Positions 1-9,128 are shown, counted from the first letter of the stretch. The stretch: 64,000 bases of DNA from Neobacillus niacini (GCF_023715415.1 NZ_JAMBOB010000002.1:594352-658351); one strand, 5' to 3'. Numbers and translations: made by a program. Notes: generated by a model not told the origin, from the letters alone.

Positions 1-2
1 TT

Positions 3-116
3 ATCTTTTATCAGTTAACAAATGATACAGATGTATTAATTTCTCAATATAAAAAGGGTTCTGAAGGAAAATGGAAACACATAAGAATTGATCCTTACAA
101 ATGTCTGAAAAACTAA
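3..116 (+). CDS. C-terminal end of an unidentified protein (partial)
   Basis: An open frame runs in from the left edge and stops at a TAA at 114-116, giving 37 C-terminal residues that end in CLKN. It contains KGSEGKWKHIRIDPYK, a basic and aromatic tail that I cannot assign to a family. A weak hairpin with a T-run follows about 45 bases downstream, which fits the end of a real gene. The beginning lies outside the window. Confidence 0.4.
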   Translation: MFYQLTNDTDVLISQYKKGSEGKWKHIRIDPYKCLKN

Positions 117-160
117 GCGCATCGTAAATATACTCAAGCCTTTACTCTATGCACAAAAAA

Positions 161-192
161 TGGCTTTCATTTAAACGGAAGCTCTTTTTTCT
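161..192 (+). terminator. Probable intrinsic terminator
   Basis: GGCTTTC (162-168) pairs with GGAAGCT, using wobble pairs, around a short A/T loop. The stem is followed by six Ts. It would end the transcript of the partial gene at the left edge. Confidence 0.45.
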
Positions 193-244
193 ATGTGAAA
201 TATAATACTTAAACTAAAAGGTGGCATTGGTCAAATATTACTTT

Positions 245-270
245 TTGAAAATTCTATAATTTGTTATGAT
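245..270 (+). promoter_or_regulatory. Likely extended -10 promoter of the aldo/keto reductase
   Basis: TGTTATGAT (262-270) matches an extended -10 element. TTGAAA at 245-250 could be a poorly spaced -35 (14 bases). The upstream in-frame ATG at 266 lies inside this -10, which argues that translation begins at the later ATG at 320. Confidence 0.4.
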
Positions 271-319
271 GTACTTTGTAAGTAAAGTAATTAAAGTATA
301 CAGAGGAGTGCTTAAAAAT

Positions 320-1126
320 ATGGAATACATATCGCTTAATAATGGGTTAAAAATGCCAATTGTAGGTACAGGTACAAATACTTATGGAAAAGAAAATAAC
401 GAGTATAACGGGGCGTTAACAAATGAAATTCCTGAACTCGTAACAGCACTTGAGTTGGGTTACCGTTCAATCGACGCAGCCATCATGTATCGAAACGAAG
501 AACTTGTCGGAAGAGGTTTAGCAGAAAGCACAGTGCCTCGAGAAGAGTTATTCATTACGACAAAAGTTCCAGGCAACGAAGAATATATCTCTTCAAAGAA
601 AGCTACTCGAGCAGCTATCGATAACAGTCTAAAAAACTTCCAAACAGACTATCTCGACCTGCTTCTTATTCACTTCCCAATCGAAGACAAAGGACAACTT
701 AAAAACACTTGGGAAGTCTTTGAAGAATATTACGAAGCGGGCAAACTAAAAGCAATCGGCGTTTCAAACTTTGGAAAAAATCATCTAGATGAATTGAAAG
801 AATTCGCTAAAGTGAAGCCAGCTGTAAATCAAATACAAGTTAACCTAAAAGAACCTAACAAAGATCTCCTTGCCGTGTTAAAAGACGAGGGCATTACACC
901 TGTTGCATGGGGACCTATGAAAGCCGAAGCCCATCAAGCAGAAGTTTTGGATGAAATCGGTAAAACCTATAAAAAATCTGGTGCACAAGTCTTATTAAAA
1001 TACCAAATCGGGCGCGGTGTAATCGTTATTCCTAAATCTCACAACCGTGAAAATCAAGCATCTAATATAGATCTTTTCGATTTCGTATTATCTGCAGAGG
1101 ATATAGAAAAAATTGAAAACTTATAA
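320..1126 (+). CDS. Aldo/keto reductase (2,5-diketo-D-gluconate reductase type)
   Basis: A 268-residue cytosolic NADPH-dependent aldehyde/ketone reductase of the AKR superfamily, substrate unknown. The fold markers are in order: N-terminal LNNGLKMPIVGTGTNTYG, catalytic Asp in the RSIDAA block, Tyr in the following IMYRNEE segment, Lys in TTKVP, and His in LLLIHFP. The cofactor-binding tail has VIPKSHNRENQ. I start at 320 because AGAGGAG lies about 9 bases upstream; the in-frame ATG at 266 overlaps the probable -10 box. The gene is monocistronic and a strong terminator follows at once. Confidence 0.88.
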   Translation: MEYISLNNGLKMPIVGTGTNTYGKENNEYNGALTNEIPELVTALELGYRSIDAAIMYRNEELVGRGLAESTVPREELFITTKVPGNEEYISSKKATRAAIDNSLKNFQTDYLDLLLIHFPIEDKGQLKNTWEVFEEYYEAGKLKAIGVSNFGKNHLDELKEFAKVKPAVNQIQVNLKEPNKDLLAVLKDEGITPVAWGPMKAEAHQAEVLDEIGKTYKKSGAQVLLKYQIGRGVIVIPKSHNRENQASNIDLFDFVLSAEDIEKIENL

Positions 1127-1140
1127 TTAGTTAGTCCTTC

Positions 1141-1182
1141 ATCCTAGCGATATAAATAACACCGCTAGGATTTTTATTTTTT
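1141..1182 (+). terminator. Intrinsic terminator of the aldo/keto reductase gene
   Basis: ATCCTAGCG (1141-1149) pairs perfectly with CGCTAGGAT (1163-1171). The stem is followed by a T-rich run to about 1182. Confidence 0.9.
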
Positions 1183-1234
1183 CAAAACTCGATATTTCTG
1201 AATGTACATTTCCTTGAATAGGAAGGTCCATGAT

Positions 1235-1277
1235 AAAGGGACAGTACCTGCATTTTTAGGTACAATCCCTTTTTATT
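1235..1277. terminator. Second hairpin with T-run
   Basis: A nested hairpin: AAAGGGA pairs with TCCCTTT, and inside it GTACCT pairs with AGGTAC around an eight-base loop. Five Ts follow on the plus strand. It sits at the 3' end of the TetR remnant read on the minus strand and may have served as a bidirectional terminator. Confidence 0.6.
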
Positions 1278-1422
1278 ATTTCTTTAACCCAGCAGCAAAG
1301 AGGGGACCATTAAATGTTATGGTCGATAAAATACGAGCCATTTCATGAGGGGTTTCTTTCATATCACTATTCAACCATTGCTGAATGTGAGAAGGATCGT
1401 ATATAAAAATGCTCGGAGTCAT
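1276..1422 (-). pseudogene. C-terminal fragment of a TetR-family regulator (remnant)
   Basis: The minus strand encodes a 48-residue fragment with YDPSHIQQWL, MKETPHEMARIL and TFNGPLFAAGLKK before a TAA. The NGPL block and the amphipathic helix before it resemble the last helices of TetR/AcrR regulators. No DNA-binding domain is present, and the only ATG lies inside the neighbouring terminator hairpin, so this is a truncated relic. The family call rests on short similarity that I recall rather than searched. Confidence 0.4.
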
Positions 1423-1443
1423 GATAGGCTCCAAGCATTTTTT
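1405..1443. terminator. Bidirectional intrinsic terminator
   Basis: ATGCTCGGAG pairs with CTCCAAGCAT (one mismatch). A T-run follows on both strands: 1438-1443 on plus, and As at 1405-1409 that read as Ts on minus. On the minus strand it closes the transcript of the membrane-protein gene at 1453-1902. Confidence 0.75.
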
Positions 1444-1452
1444 CTTGAGAAT

Positions 1453-1902
1453 TCACTTAATATTTTGCCTGCGAATCGTAGAAGTCCGCTCGTCCGCCCG
1501 TATAGGTAAAGCATAGACATTTATAAATAATATGTAGACCGGAAACAGCAAGGAAGACCCAAAAATTAAGAGATTAAATCTAGGAAAAAGAGTCACTCCT
1601 GTATTAAGAGGAACGAAGACAGTGAAAAAGTAGAATAACACAATGAAATAAGGGACCCACAGAATAAGAGTCCAAAGATGGTGTTTTCTACCGGACATCC
1701 ACTTTTTTGTTAAGCTAAAAAAGATAAGGGTTGAAAGAAGAAGTCCAATCACATTAATAACAGCAATGACAATGTAAACATGGTCCCATTGAAAGCCATA
1801 TACTTGACTAATATGAGAAACATTAATAATGAGTTGGATAGCAATAAACAACGCCAATGCGTATAAGGCACTAATAGTATTTAACTTTAAAAAAAACTTC
1901 AT
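1453..1902 (-). CDS. Small integral membrane protein, four predicted helices
   Basis: A protein of about 149 residues with four hydrophobic stretches typical of transmembrane helices: one near the N-terminus (ISALYALALFIAIQLI), a second around VYIVIAVINVIGLLL, a third around LWTLILWVPYFIVLF, and a fourth near LLIFGSSLLFPVYILF. Short basic loops separate them and the tail is charged. I place the start at the ATG encoding MKFFLKL because GGAGG lies five bases upstream; an ATG 15 bases earlier overlaps that ribosome-binding site. I do not recognise the family. It is transcribed alone and ends at the bidirectional terminator. Confidence 0.7.
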   Translation of the reverse strand: MKFFLKLNTISALYALALFIAIQLIINVSHISQVYGFQWDHVYIVIAVINVIGLLLSTLIFFSLTKKWMSGRKHHLWTLILWVPYFIVLFYFFTVFVPLNTGVTLFPRFNLLIFGSSLLFPVYILFINVYALPIRADERTSTIRRQNIK

Positions 1903-1917
1903 CATATCCTCCGTCAT

Positions 1918-2305
1918 TCAGGTAATCTCGTAATCCATTATACATCTTCTTAATGGAAATGGGTCTGAATTCGCATTTTACACCCTATACATGCAAATCG
2001 AGTTGGGGGAAAATACTCGATCAGAAAGTGGGCATCTTGTTAATTGGAGTCAATTTACGTAGATGTACCTATATGCAAGGAGTCGAGGAATGGTTTGATA
2101 TACCAGGTCGGATGACATGCAATCACCAAACCCTTTACACCATATTACCGGATAAAAGGATAAAAAGTGCCTGGCACCTTCAAGAGACAATGATTAAAAA
2201 AATCAATGTCTCTTTATATTGTAGGAATTTTTTACCTCTAAAATATGTTATGATAGGAATATATGTTCGTAATATGTGGATTATACATATTAATGGAGGT
2301 AACTA
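1918..2305. other. Intergenic region with palindrome, hairpin and promoter
   Basis: I see no convincing gene here; a 117-codon open frame has composition unlike a protein. The stretch holds an 11-base palindrome GTGCCTGGCAC (2167-2177) and a 14-bp hairpin with one mismatch (2182-2195 with 2201-2214) followed by a T/A-rich tail. An extended -10 element TGTTATGAT (2246-2254) and a ribosome-binding site GGAGG just before the peptidase ATG at 2306 follow. Confidence 0.6.
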
Positions 2306-4102
2306 ATGGAGAAAATAAGCTATCCGAAAGTATGGAATTTGGATAAGATTTTTATGGGTGGAGGCAAATCAAGTGAATTTTTAGATCATATTAATCGATT
2401 AGAAGTTCTTGTGCTTGAACTAGAAGGTAGTGTTACTTCATTTATTACCCCACTTACAACAAATGAAGTAATCAAAGTGGTCCATTTAATAGAAAACATC
2501 GGTAACATTCGCTTGTACGTATCGCAAGCTACTTCGTTTATCACTTGTCTGCTTGCACAAAATCCAAAGGATCAAGATGCTGCTATTTTACGAGGCAAGA
2601 TTGCTCAAATAGAATCTCGTTTTGAAAAAGAATTATCGAAAGTAAATATGATATTTACATATACAAAGGAAGATGTTTGGAAAAGTTTACTAGAGACCGA
2701 AGAACTAGAAGAATATAGATTTATTCTAAACGAGTGGCGTGAAAATGCAGATAAGAATTTATCTGAAGAGGAACTCAGTTTAATCTCTGATTTAATGGTT
2801 GATGGATACCATGCTTGGGGGCAACTCTATCATGATCTAGTAAGTAGGATTAACGTAAAAATTCTTATTAATGGAAAAGAAGAAAATTTATCAGTTGGTC
2901 AAGCCATTAACTTGCGGTCGCACCCTAATGAAGAAGTCCGTAGGGAAGCTCATTATGTATTAGAATCTATATGGAAAGAGAAAGAAGAAGTATTTAGTAA
3001 AATAATCAATCATATTGCTGGCTTTCGTATACAGGTAAATAACCAACGCGGGATAAAAAGTGTACTAGAAGATCCTTTGAAAAAGAACAGAATGCAGGAA
3101 GAAACGCTGCATACGATGTGGAAAGTAATCAGTAAATATAAACAACCATTCTCAAATTACTTGAAGCGAAAAGCCGAAATGATTGGCGGATCTAGTATGA
3201 AGGCTTATAATTTTTGGGCTCCCGTTACAACAAGTAAGCAAGAGATAAAATTCGAGGAAGCTGCTACATTTATTACAGAACATTTTAGTCAGTTTGGAAC
3301 ACAATTAGAATGCTTCGTTAAGAAAGCTTTTTATGAAGGATGGATTGAAGCAGAAGATCGTCCAAATAAGTCCGCTATTCCGTTTTGTGCTAGTTTTCCA
3401 CTCACAGGAGAATCAAGAGTTTTTATGACATTCAATGGTACTTTTACAAATGTATTAACGCTTGTTCATGAGCTGGGACACGCTTTTCATAATCATGCTA
3501 TGAAGTCTGTAAATGGGTTGAATAAGCGTTATCCCTTAAGTATTGCTGAAACGGCTTCCACTTTCTCTGAAATGATTCTTTTTGATGCAGCTATGAAAAA
3601 GGCAAATTCAATAGAAGAAAAAATATTTATTCTGGATGAAAAATTAAAACGCAGTGTAATGAACTTTATGAATATTCATTCGAGGTTCTTATTCGAGCAG
3701 AGATTTTACAAGGAACGTAAAAGAGGTATTGTTTCAGCTCATCGACTAAATCAGTTAATTGAAGAATCAATAAATGAAGCATATGCTGGTTCCCTTGAAC
3801 AACCATCAATATATTCGTGGGTTTGGACGCCACACTACTATATTACACAATCGCCTTTTTATAATTTCCCATATACTTTTGGGTATTTATTTGCATTGGG
3901 TATTTACGCAAAGGCAAAGGAGAAAGGAAAAGACTTTGAGAAAGATTATTTAGCCTTACTTCGTGATTCAGGAAGTATGACTGTGGAAAATTTGGTTATG
4001 AAACATTTAGGAGAAGATATTACTTCAGAGGAATTCTGGAAAAAAGGAATCGAATTATGCGTAAGAGATGCAGAGGAATTCCTTAAACTAACTTCTTCTT
4101 AA
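2306..4102 (+). CDS. M3-family oligoendopeptidase (PepF-like)
   Basis: A 598-residue cytosolic zinc metallopeptidase that cleaves short peptides. The HExxH zinc motif is visible as HELGHAFH near residue 388, followed by a glutamate-bearing helix (AETASTFSEM) that supplies the third ligand. The N-terminal 200 residues are helical, as in the PepF/M3B family, and the length matches the family. TGGAGG lies eight bases before the ATG. The 3' third is matched by a decayed duplicate at 10432-10625. A frameshifted dehydrogenase relic and then the DUF6933/pRiA4b gene follow. Confidence 0.9.
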   Translation: MEKISYPKVWNLDKIFMGGGKSSEFLDHINRLEVLVLELEGSVTSFITPLTTNEVIKVVHLIENIGNIRLYVSQATSFITCLLAQNPKDQDAAILRGKIAQIESRFEKELSKVNMIFTYTKEDVWKSLLETEELEEYRFILNEWRENADKNLSEEELSLISDLMVDGYHAWGQLYHDLVSRINVKILINGKEENLSVGQAINLRSHPNEEVRREAHYVLESIWKEKEEVFSKIINHIAGFRIQVNNQRGIKSVLEDPLKKNRMQEETLHTMWKVISKYKQPFSNYLKRKAEMIGGSSMKAYNFWAPVTTSKQEIKFEEAATFITEHFSQFGTQLECFVKKAFYEGWIEAEDRPNKSAIPFCASFPLTGESRVFMTFNGTFTNVLTLVHELGHAFHNHAMKSVNGLNKRYPLSIAETASTFSEMILFDAAMKKANSIEEKIFILDEKLKRSVMNFMNIHSRFLFEQRFYKERKRGIVSAHRLNQLIEESINEAYAGSLEQPSIYSWVWTPHYYITQSPFYNFPYTFGYLFALGIYAKAKEKGKDFEKDYLALLRDSGSMTVENLVMKHLGEDITSEEFWKKGIELCVRDAEEFLKLTSS

Positions 4103-4110
4103 ATTGTTGG

Positions 4111-4167
4111 ATGAGAAAAAGTTGCATTAATCACAGGGGATAAGCAGAGGTATAGGTTTAGAAACTG
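4111..4167 (+). pseudogene. Frameshifted N-terminal scrap of a short-chain dehydrogenase
   Basis: Just after the peptidase stop, one frame reads EKVALITGDK and the +1 frame continues SRGIGLETA. Joined by one frameshift, these form the Rossmann nucleotide-binding start of an SDR (TGxxxGIG). Nothing else of the gene remains before the next CDS. It is a relic of deletion. The remaining bases to 4295 hold only the ribosome-binding site GGTGAG of the next gene. Confidence 0.55.
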
Positions 4168-4295
4168 CTCATTATCCCATAAATAAAAGCGAGGCTGTAA
4201 ATTAAATGAAAGGTGATTTAAAGAAAGAAAGCTTATTTTCCTGCCGGTATTTATGAGGAAAGTCACTTATATAATAACGTGAAAAGGTGAGATAA

Positions 4296-5453
4296 ATGTT
4301 AATCCAATGTACGAAATCCTTGCTTGATCAGCTTGGAATAAAGAATAGTGAGTTGTATTCTCCAGAAGGACATGAGCAGTTCCCAAATAGCTTCATGGCA
4401 TGGCATGCTAATCTTGTCAGTATTGATAGAAAAAAAGCGATTGTTCTGATGAATAATGAAACAAGGTATTCGATTGTTATCTACAGACCAAGTAAAAAGG
4501 ATTTTTCAAAAATAAATGAATGTATTCGGGAGGCAATCATTACGGCTTTCCGAATGGAAGGTGTCCGTAAAGAAGTCATTGAAGCATATCTGGAAAAAGC
4601 GGGTGAAATGAAATTTTCGAAAACGGCAAGTAGAAGTATGCTAGGAAAGCTGAATAATGCAGTGCGTGAAATTGAATTTACTCAAGAATATTTAGATGAA
4701 AAGATCAGAATTCAACGATATATTAGCATTGTAACCGGTAGATTTATTCAATTGTCAGGAAACGATCCAGGGTTCTATCCGATAGAAAAAATGCTCAAAT
4801 GCCTCAGCCTTATTTATGGTAAGGAGGATCATGAAGGTGTGGAAGATGTTCTTGAAATCGACCTGTATCAACTGAACATAAAAATCAATCTAGTGGGTCA
4901 TGGAATTTGGCGACGGGTTTTAGTGCCTTCTACATATTCCTTTAGACATCTACATAATATTATTCAAACCGTTTTTGATTGGCATGACGCTCATTTACAT
5001 GAATTCGTTGTGGAAAGAGCGGGAAAAAAGGACCTCAAAATTGTAATGGATGAGGACCCAGAGAAAATGGAATATATGAATTTTGATGCATTTGAGATTC
5101 GTCAGGAGCAATTTGTTGGCCTTGAAGAAATTTTTCCAACCTATGGTGAAGTCGTATATGAATACGACTTTGGAGATTCCTGGGAACATACGATCACATT
5201 GGAAAACGTCCTAAAATCAAATGAGTTTCGTCCAACATTTGTAGAAGGAATCGGAGAGAGACCCCCTGAAGATGTAGGAGGAGAGGGGGGATATGAGGAT
5301 TACCTGCGAATTATGGCAGATGTAAACGATCCAGAACATGAGGATATGAAAGAATGGGCTGAAAATCTGAAGGAAAGAAACATAAGCCAGGAAAAGATTA
5401 ATCATAGACTTAAACAAGTAATCAAAGGCTATCATTATTCGCATTTTTTGTGA
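4296..5453 (+). CDS. DUF6933 plus pRiA4b ORF-3-like domain protein
   Basis: A 385-residue soluble protein with two parts. Residues 1-130 look like DUF6933 (MLIQCTKSLLDQLGIK, WHANLVSIDRKKAIVLMN, RYSIVIY). Residues 185-360 match the plasmid pRiA4b ORF-3 family (YQLNIKINLVGHGIWRR, FDWHDAHLHEF, YEYDFGDSWEH, GGEGGYEDY). The biochemical role of either domain is not established as far as I know. The start has GGTGAG six bases upstream. A strong terminator follows. The second domain has a degenerate copy at 11810-12113. Confidence 0.85.
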   Translation: MLIQCTKSLLDQLGIKNSELYSPEGHEQFPNSFMAWHANLVSIDRKKAIVLMNNETRYSIVIYRPSKKDFSKINECIREAIITAFRMEGVRKEVIEAYLEKAGEMKFSKTASRSMLGKLNNAVREIEFTQEYLDEKIRIQRYISIVTGRFIQLSGNDPGFYPIEKMLKCLSLIYGKEDHEGVEDVLEIDLYQLNIKINLVGHGIWRRVLVPSTYSFRHLHNIIQTVFDWHDAHLHEFVVERAGKKDLKIVMDEDPEKMEYMNFDAFEIRQEQFVGLEEIFPTYGEVVYEYDFGDSWEHTITLENVLKSNEFRPTFVEGIGERPPEDVGGEGGYEDYLRIMADVNDPEHEDMKEWAENLKERNISQEKINHRLKQVIKGYHYSHFL

Positions 5454-5543
5454 TTTGATTGAGGATTTACATATCGGAATCAGTCAGTAGACCATTTCGT
5501 AATTAGCGCACATTGTTTGATAAAAAATTGCGGCCAATCCAGG

Positions 5544-5577
5544 TAGTTCGCTTGTAAACAAGTGAACTATTTTTTTT
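5544..5577 (+). terminator. Intrinsic terminator
   Basis: TAGTTCGCTTG pairs with CAAGTGAACTA (one G-T pair) around a TAAA loop, followed by eight Ts. It ends the DUF6933/pRiA4b gene transcript. Confidence 0.9.
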
Positions 5578-5628
5578 GGAGTTAATTGGAAGAATTATGA
5601 TATCCTTTTTAAAAAGGGGGAATTTAAT

Positions 5629-6504
5629 TTGAAAGGAAGCATGATCAAATTTATCGCAACCGCTTTATTCACTATACTTCTATTAATATTAGTTGGATGT
5701 ACCGAAAAAAAGGAAACGATAACTAAAGATGAGAATATAAAGACCATTGAAGCTGTATTACAGAATAGCCTTACAGGTCCAAGTGATGAATTGAAACGAA
5801 TATTGGATAATGAAAGTGAAGAAAAGTTTGAAGCGTTAAATCAATATGAAGAAAAGATATTTAAAGCTTATTTTGCAAATGAAATGTCCTACAGAGATTT
5901 CGTTAATAACTACGGTTCGCGGGTAATGATTCAACCAAATAGTGATTATTACAATTTTAAGATAAAGAACATTGAATATGAAGAAGTAGACTCAAACGAT
6001 AGCGTTTATAATTTCTCAGTAGAGTTGCAGTTCCAAAAAGAAGGCAGCGAAAAATTAGAAACTGGGCTCGTAACTGGGCAAGCGAATTTAACGGAAGAGC
6101 ACAAAATAGAAGGAATGGTAATTCGTACGAAAGATTTTTGGAGTTCAATGAGTAAGGAAATGAAAGAAATTAGAGATATATATGTAAGAGATGGGAAAGT
6201 GTTATTGATGGTTGCCCCAGACCCATCTCTTTCAGCAGGAAAACCTTATGGATACCTATTTAGTTTCATGGCACCTATTGGGACTTTTAAAGGGAAAGAA
6301 TTAGCTATTTATGCTTACCACATAGAAACTGGAGAAAAAATTACAGGATTGGCCCCAGAAATTATAAATGAGCCGTCGACTAGCTATTCCACTTTAGATC
6401 GCTTCACTGCTACCTTTGCAGTTCCAAAAAGCGGCTTGTGGCGTTATGAAGTGGTAGTAGATGGTGAATTTTATGCTGATGTTGTTTTAGCGGTTAAAGA
6501 ATAA
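5629..6504 (+). CDS. Predicted lipoprotein of unknown function
   Basis: A 291-residue exported protein. The N-terminus is a lipoprotein signal: positive MKGSMIKF, a hydrophobic core, then the lipobox LVGC with the modified cysteine at about residue 24. A charged, helical region (residues 30-70) is followed by a mixed alpha/beta body and a beta-rich end with SGLWRYEVVVDGEF, like an immunoglobulin-type fold. The start is a TTG preceded at good spacing by AAAGGGGGA; the next ATG (M5) lacks a site. I do not recognise the family. It is alone between two terminators. Confidence 0.75.
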   Translation: MKGSMIKFIATALFTILLLILVGCTEKKETITKDENIKTIEAVLQNSLTGPSDELKRILDNESEEKFEALNQYEEKIFKAYFANEMSYRDFVNNYGSRVMIQPNSDYYNFKIKNIEYEEVDSNDSVYNFSVELQFQKEGSEKLETGLVTGQANLTEEHKIEGMVIRTKDFWSSMSKEMKEIRDIYVRDGKVLLMVAPDPSLSAGKPYGYLFSFMAPIGTFKGKELAIYAYHIETGEKITGLAPEIINEPSTSYSTLDRFTATFAVPKSGLWRYEVVVDGEFYADVVLAVKE

Positions 6505-6520
6505 AGAGTGTAGTTGGAAA

Positions 6521-6552
6521 AGGAGCAACTGAGCAAATTCAGATGCTCTTTT
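6521..6552 (+). terminator. Intrinsic terminator of the lipoprotein gene
   Basis: GAGCA pairs with TGCTC (6523-6527 with 6544-6548), with an inner CTGA/TCAG stem, followed by TTTTAT. The stretch from here to 6696 shows no gene. Confidence 0.7.
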
Positions 6553-6696
6553 ATATGCTTTTTTTACAGTTAAATGATGTTCTGATTAGTTACTAATTAC
6601 ATTGTTTATTTGAGTTTTCTCCCCTATATCTGAACATGTTAGATTGTGTGACATGCTTCTTTTATATAGATTACAGTATAAAGACTATAGAATCTG

Positions 6697-8004
6697 TTAC
6701 AAATAAGAAGGACTATTTACTTTGATCAATTGATGATGCAAAACCGACTCCACAAGCAATACCGTTTCAAAGGTCGACTGGTAATCTACTGCTTCCGTTT
6801 CCTTATGTTCATTTTTGTAACCCGCCGATAGATTGACTGAAGGGATGCCGTACTCTGCAAAAACCATCGCATCACTAATACCGCCTGCAGTGACTTTCCA
6901 ATCATCCATTTCAACTAATGTGCCTGCCTTTTCAAATAATCTGCCATACTCTTCTGGACAAAAGTGTACATAGTTGCTCCACGACGTTACAATATCACGA
7001 TTTCCACGGCGGTCAATCACAATCGCAGCGTCAACATCTTCAATAAAATCCTGGTCAATGGCGCGAGATCCAAGGCAGCCAATTTCTTCTTCCACGGTAA
7101 AAGCCACTTTCAACGTTCCTCTAAAATTCGTCTTTTTTACTCTTGATAGAATTTCGAGAATCGCCGCAACTCCCGCACGGTCATCTGCGCCAAGAATTCC
7201 TTCAGAGCTCCTAAGAACGGAATTTTCTTCGATAATTTCTCTTCCTTCCACGATTTCTTCCACGGTATCCAAATGAGCGGAGAGAAGAACAGTGGGACCA
7301 TCTCCAAGTTCCACGAACCCGAGAAGATTGCCTTTCCGGTCGATAAAGGTGTGATTGAGAAGCGAGGTCAATTTATTTCGCACCCTTGAACGAAATTTAC
7401 TTTCATCGGTGCTAGCACCTGGTACATTTAAGCACTCTATCAGCAATCTTTTAAAATGATTGGCCTGAAGATCCTTTAGGGAACTAGGATTCTTCCAGAC
7501 TTGATAAAGATTTTCAGCGAAATCAAGTAACAGTAACTGACCTTTCTTAGGATAGGCTACTCGGATATTTTTACCTTCAATTCTGATTCGTAGACTTGGT
7601 GGTATGGCTGCCTTCAATAGTTCAAGTTGTTTTCCATTCGGGTATTTCTTTAGAAAAATTCTTGCCTCACATCGACCATGTCCGTCACAGCTGCCGAATG
7701 TATAAATACCAAGTTCGTTCAGCCAGCGGATTACTCCACGGATATAGGGATCAAAATCCGTAATAGGCAAATCGCCAAGGACGGGATCAATCAGCATACC
7801 TCGCCCAGGGGAATCGATGGTTTTAGCAGATTCCTGCAGGAGGGAAATAAAATCCTCATCGGTAATCCCATCACCAACTTCATGAAACCATTGTTCTGTA
7901 TCCATTAGTAGTTTGCCAGCATTGCAACCTTCACCATGAATGGAACGCTTCAAATCCTCTTTTTGCAATCCGTGTCTCGCCAATAAAATTTCTTTGTTTT
8001 TCAT
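6697..8004 (-). CDS. M20/M28-type metallopeptidase with an extra N-terminal domain
   Basis: A 435-residue zinc-dependent aminopeptidase-like enzyme. The last 240 residues carry the di-zinc ligands in order: SAHLDT, GADDRAG, EEEIGCLG, IDRRG and NEHKETE. This matches the M20/M28 clan, with PepT-like spacing. The first 180 residues form a separate domain with SCDGHGRCEARIF and GEGCNAGKLLMD, which I cannot name. The start at 8004 is chosen because AGAGGAG lies nine bases upstream; a longer frame to 8091 lacks a site. It is divergent from the TPR-regulator gene, sharing a 124-base promoter region. Confidence 0.85.
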   Translation of the reverse strand: MKNKEILLARHGLQKEDLKRSIHGEGCNAGKLLMDTEQWFHEVGDGITDEDFISLLQESAKTIDSPGRGMLIDPVLGDLPITDFDPYIRGVIRWLNELGIYTFGSCDGHGRCEARIFLKKYPNGKQLELLKAAIPPSLRIRIEGKNIRVAYPKKGQLLLLDFAENLYQVWKNPSSLKDLQANHFKRLLIECLNVPGASTDESKFRSRVRNKLTSLLNHTFIDRKGNLLGFVELGDGPTVLLSAHLDTVEEIVEGREIIEENSVLRSSEGILGADDRAGVAAILEILSRVKKTNFRGTLKVAFTVEEEIGCLGSRAIDQDFIEDVDAAIVIDRRGNRDIVTSWSNYVHFCPEEYGRLFEKAGTLVEMDDWKVTAGGISDAMVFAEYGIPSVNLSAGYKNEHKETEAVDYQSTFETVLLVESVLHHQLIKVNSPSYL

Positions 8005-8128
8005 ACCAATCATCTCCTCTTTGTTTATAATCGGATTATAGCAAGGCAGTTGTGACTGACTGTCACAGTATGAAAAAAAGGAACTTGACAAAGGTAAAGG
8101 GAATTTTTCATGAAAGGTGGAAGGTTAG

Positions 8129-9082
8129 ATGAGGGAACGTAGTGATGAGATCCATCCAATGATGGAAGAAAAACGATTACAAGAATTACTGGTTGCGGCG
8201 AGAAAGCAAAGAGATAAAACCCTTGAGAAGGAAATAACTAGGAAACTGGTTACGTTATATGTTTATCAGGGGGAGTATTTTAAAATGGGGGATAAGCCCG
8301 ACACAAAAATAGCAAGAAGATATTTAGAAAAAGCACAACAAATGCAAAAATACCACCCAGTTGCAAATTATCGCTTGGGCTATCTTTATTATCGAAACAG
8401 GGAATTTACGAAAGCCGTTTCCTTTTTTGAAAGAGCATTGGACGGTTCCTTGGATGAGGAATTAAATGATACCCAAAGAATGCTTGCAAACATGTTTCTC
8501 GTCAATTGCGGTATCAAAATAGCAAAAGAAGCCATTCAGGAGATTAACGATATAGAGGGTAATGTTTATACGGAACTCGAAATGGAAAGAATCGAGCAGT
8601 ATAAAAATGAAATCCTCGTGCTGGATGAAGAAATCTTTAATAAAATGTTCTACCGAAAAATTGAAAATGGAAAAGAAGAAAAGATTGGAGAATATGTATT
8701 TATAAACTTCAAACCTGAAAAAAACCAAGTGCTGTTAAAAAAATCCGATCACGGAATGGAAATTCATTTTCAAGATTTCGAACCAATCTCGCTAAATCCA
8801 AAAGCTTTTTATACCACTTATGGAATCGTAACAGCAAGAAGTAGTAGGACTTATAGAGAGTTACAGGAAATAGCTTCGAATGGATGCGGACAAGAGGTAA
8901 GTGATGATTATCTTCGTCAGATTATCCGCAGATTATCAAGAGACCTTCCTTACTGGGGACAAATTGTAGAAACAACCTCTATCGTACATCCTGAAACACG
9001 TAGGACAATAGCAGCGATTAAGCTGGCAGATAAGTATTCGGCTTGTGTTCTATGTCGGGTGGAGGATTTTTTGCCTGATTAG
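8129..9082 (+). CDS. TPR protein with C-terminal winged-helix-like domain
   Basis: A 317-residue soluble protein. Residues 20-130 form TPR-like helical pairs (ANYRLGYLYYRNREFTKAVSFFERAL). Residues 140-215 form a linker. The last 90 residues (YGIVTARSSRTYRELQEI and HPETRRTIAAIKLADKY) look like a degenerate OmpR-type winged helix ending in a beta hairpin. It is probably a transcription or signalling adaptor. AAGGTGGAAGG precedes the ATG. A similar TPR-winged-helix protein is at 53925, and a possible broken relative is at 40594. Confidence 0.65.
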   Translation: MRERSDEIHPMMEEKRLQELLVAARKQRDKTLEKEITRKLVTLYVYQGEYFKMGDKPDTKIARRYLEKAQQMQKYHPVANYRLGYLYYRNREFTKAVSFFERALDGSLDEELNDTQRMLANMFLVNCGIKIAKEAIQEINDIEGNVYTELEMERIEQYKNEILVLDEEIFNKMFYRKIENGKEEKIGEYVFINFKPEKNQVLLKKSDHGMEIHFQDFEPISLNPKAFYTTYGIVTARSSRTYRELQEIASNGCGQEVSDDYLRQIIRRLSRDLPYWGQIVETTSIVHPETRRTIAAIKLADKYSACVLCRVEDFLPD

Positions 9083-9128
9083 ACGGGTGGATAAGATTAA
9101 TTCAACATCTGTGAATACATTTTCGTCT

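Noticed and set aside
1953..2306. 117-codon open frame on the plus strand
   Set aside because: It spans a palindrome, a hairpin and the promoter of the peptidase gene, has Cys/Trp-rich unnatural composition and no ribosome-binding site.
6974..7276. 100-codon plus-strand frame opposite the metallopeptidase gene
   Set aside because: It is the complementary shadow of a gene with clear zinc-ligand motifs.
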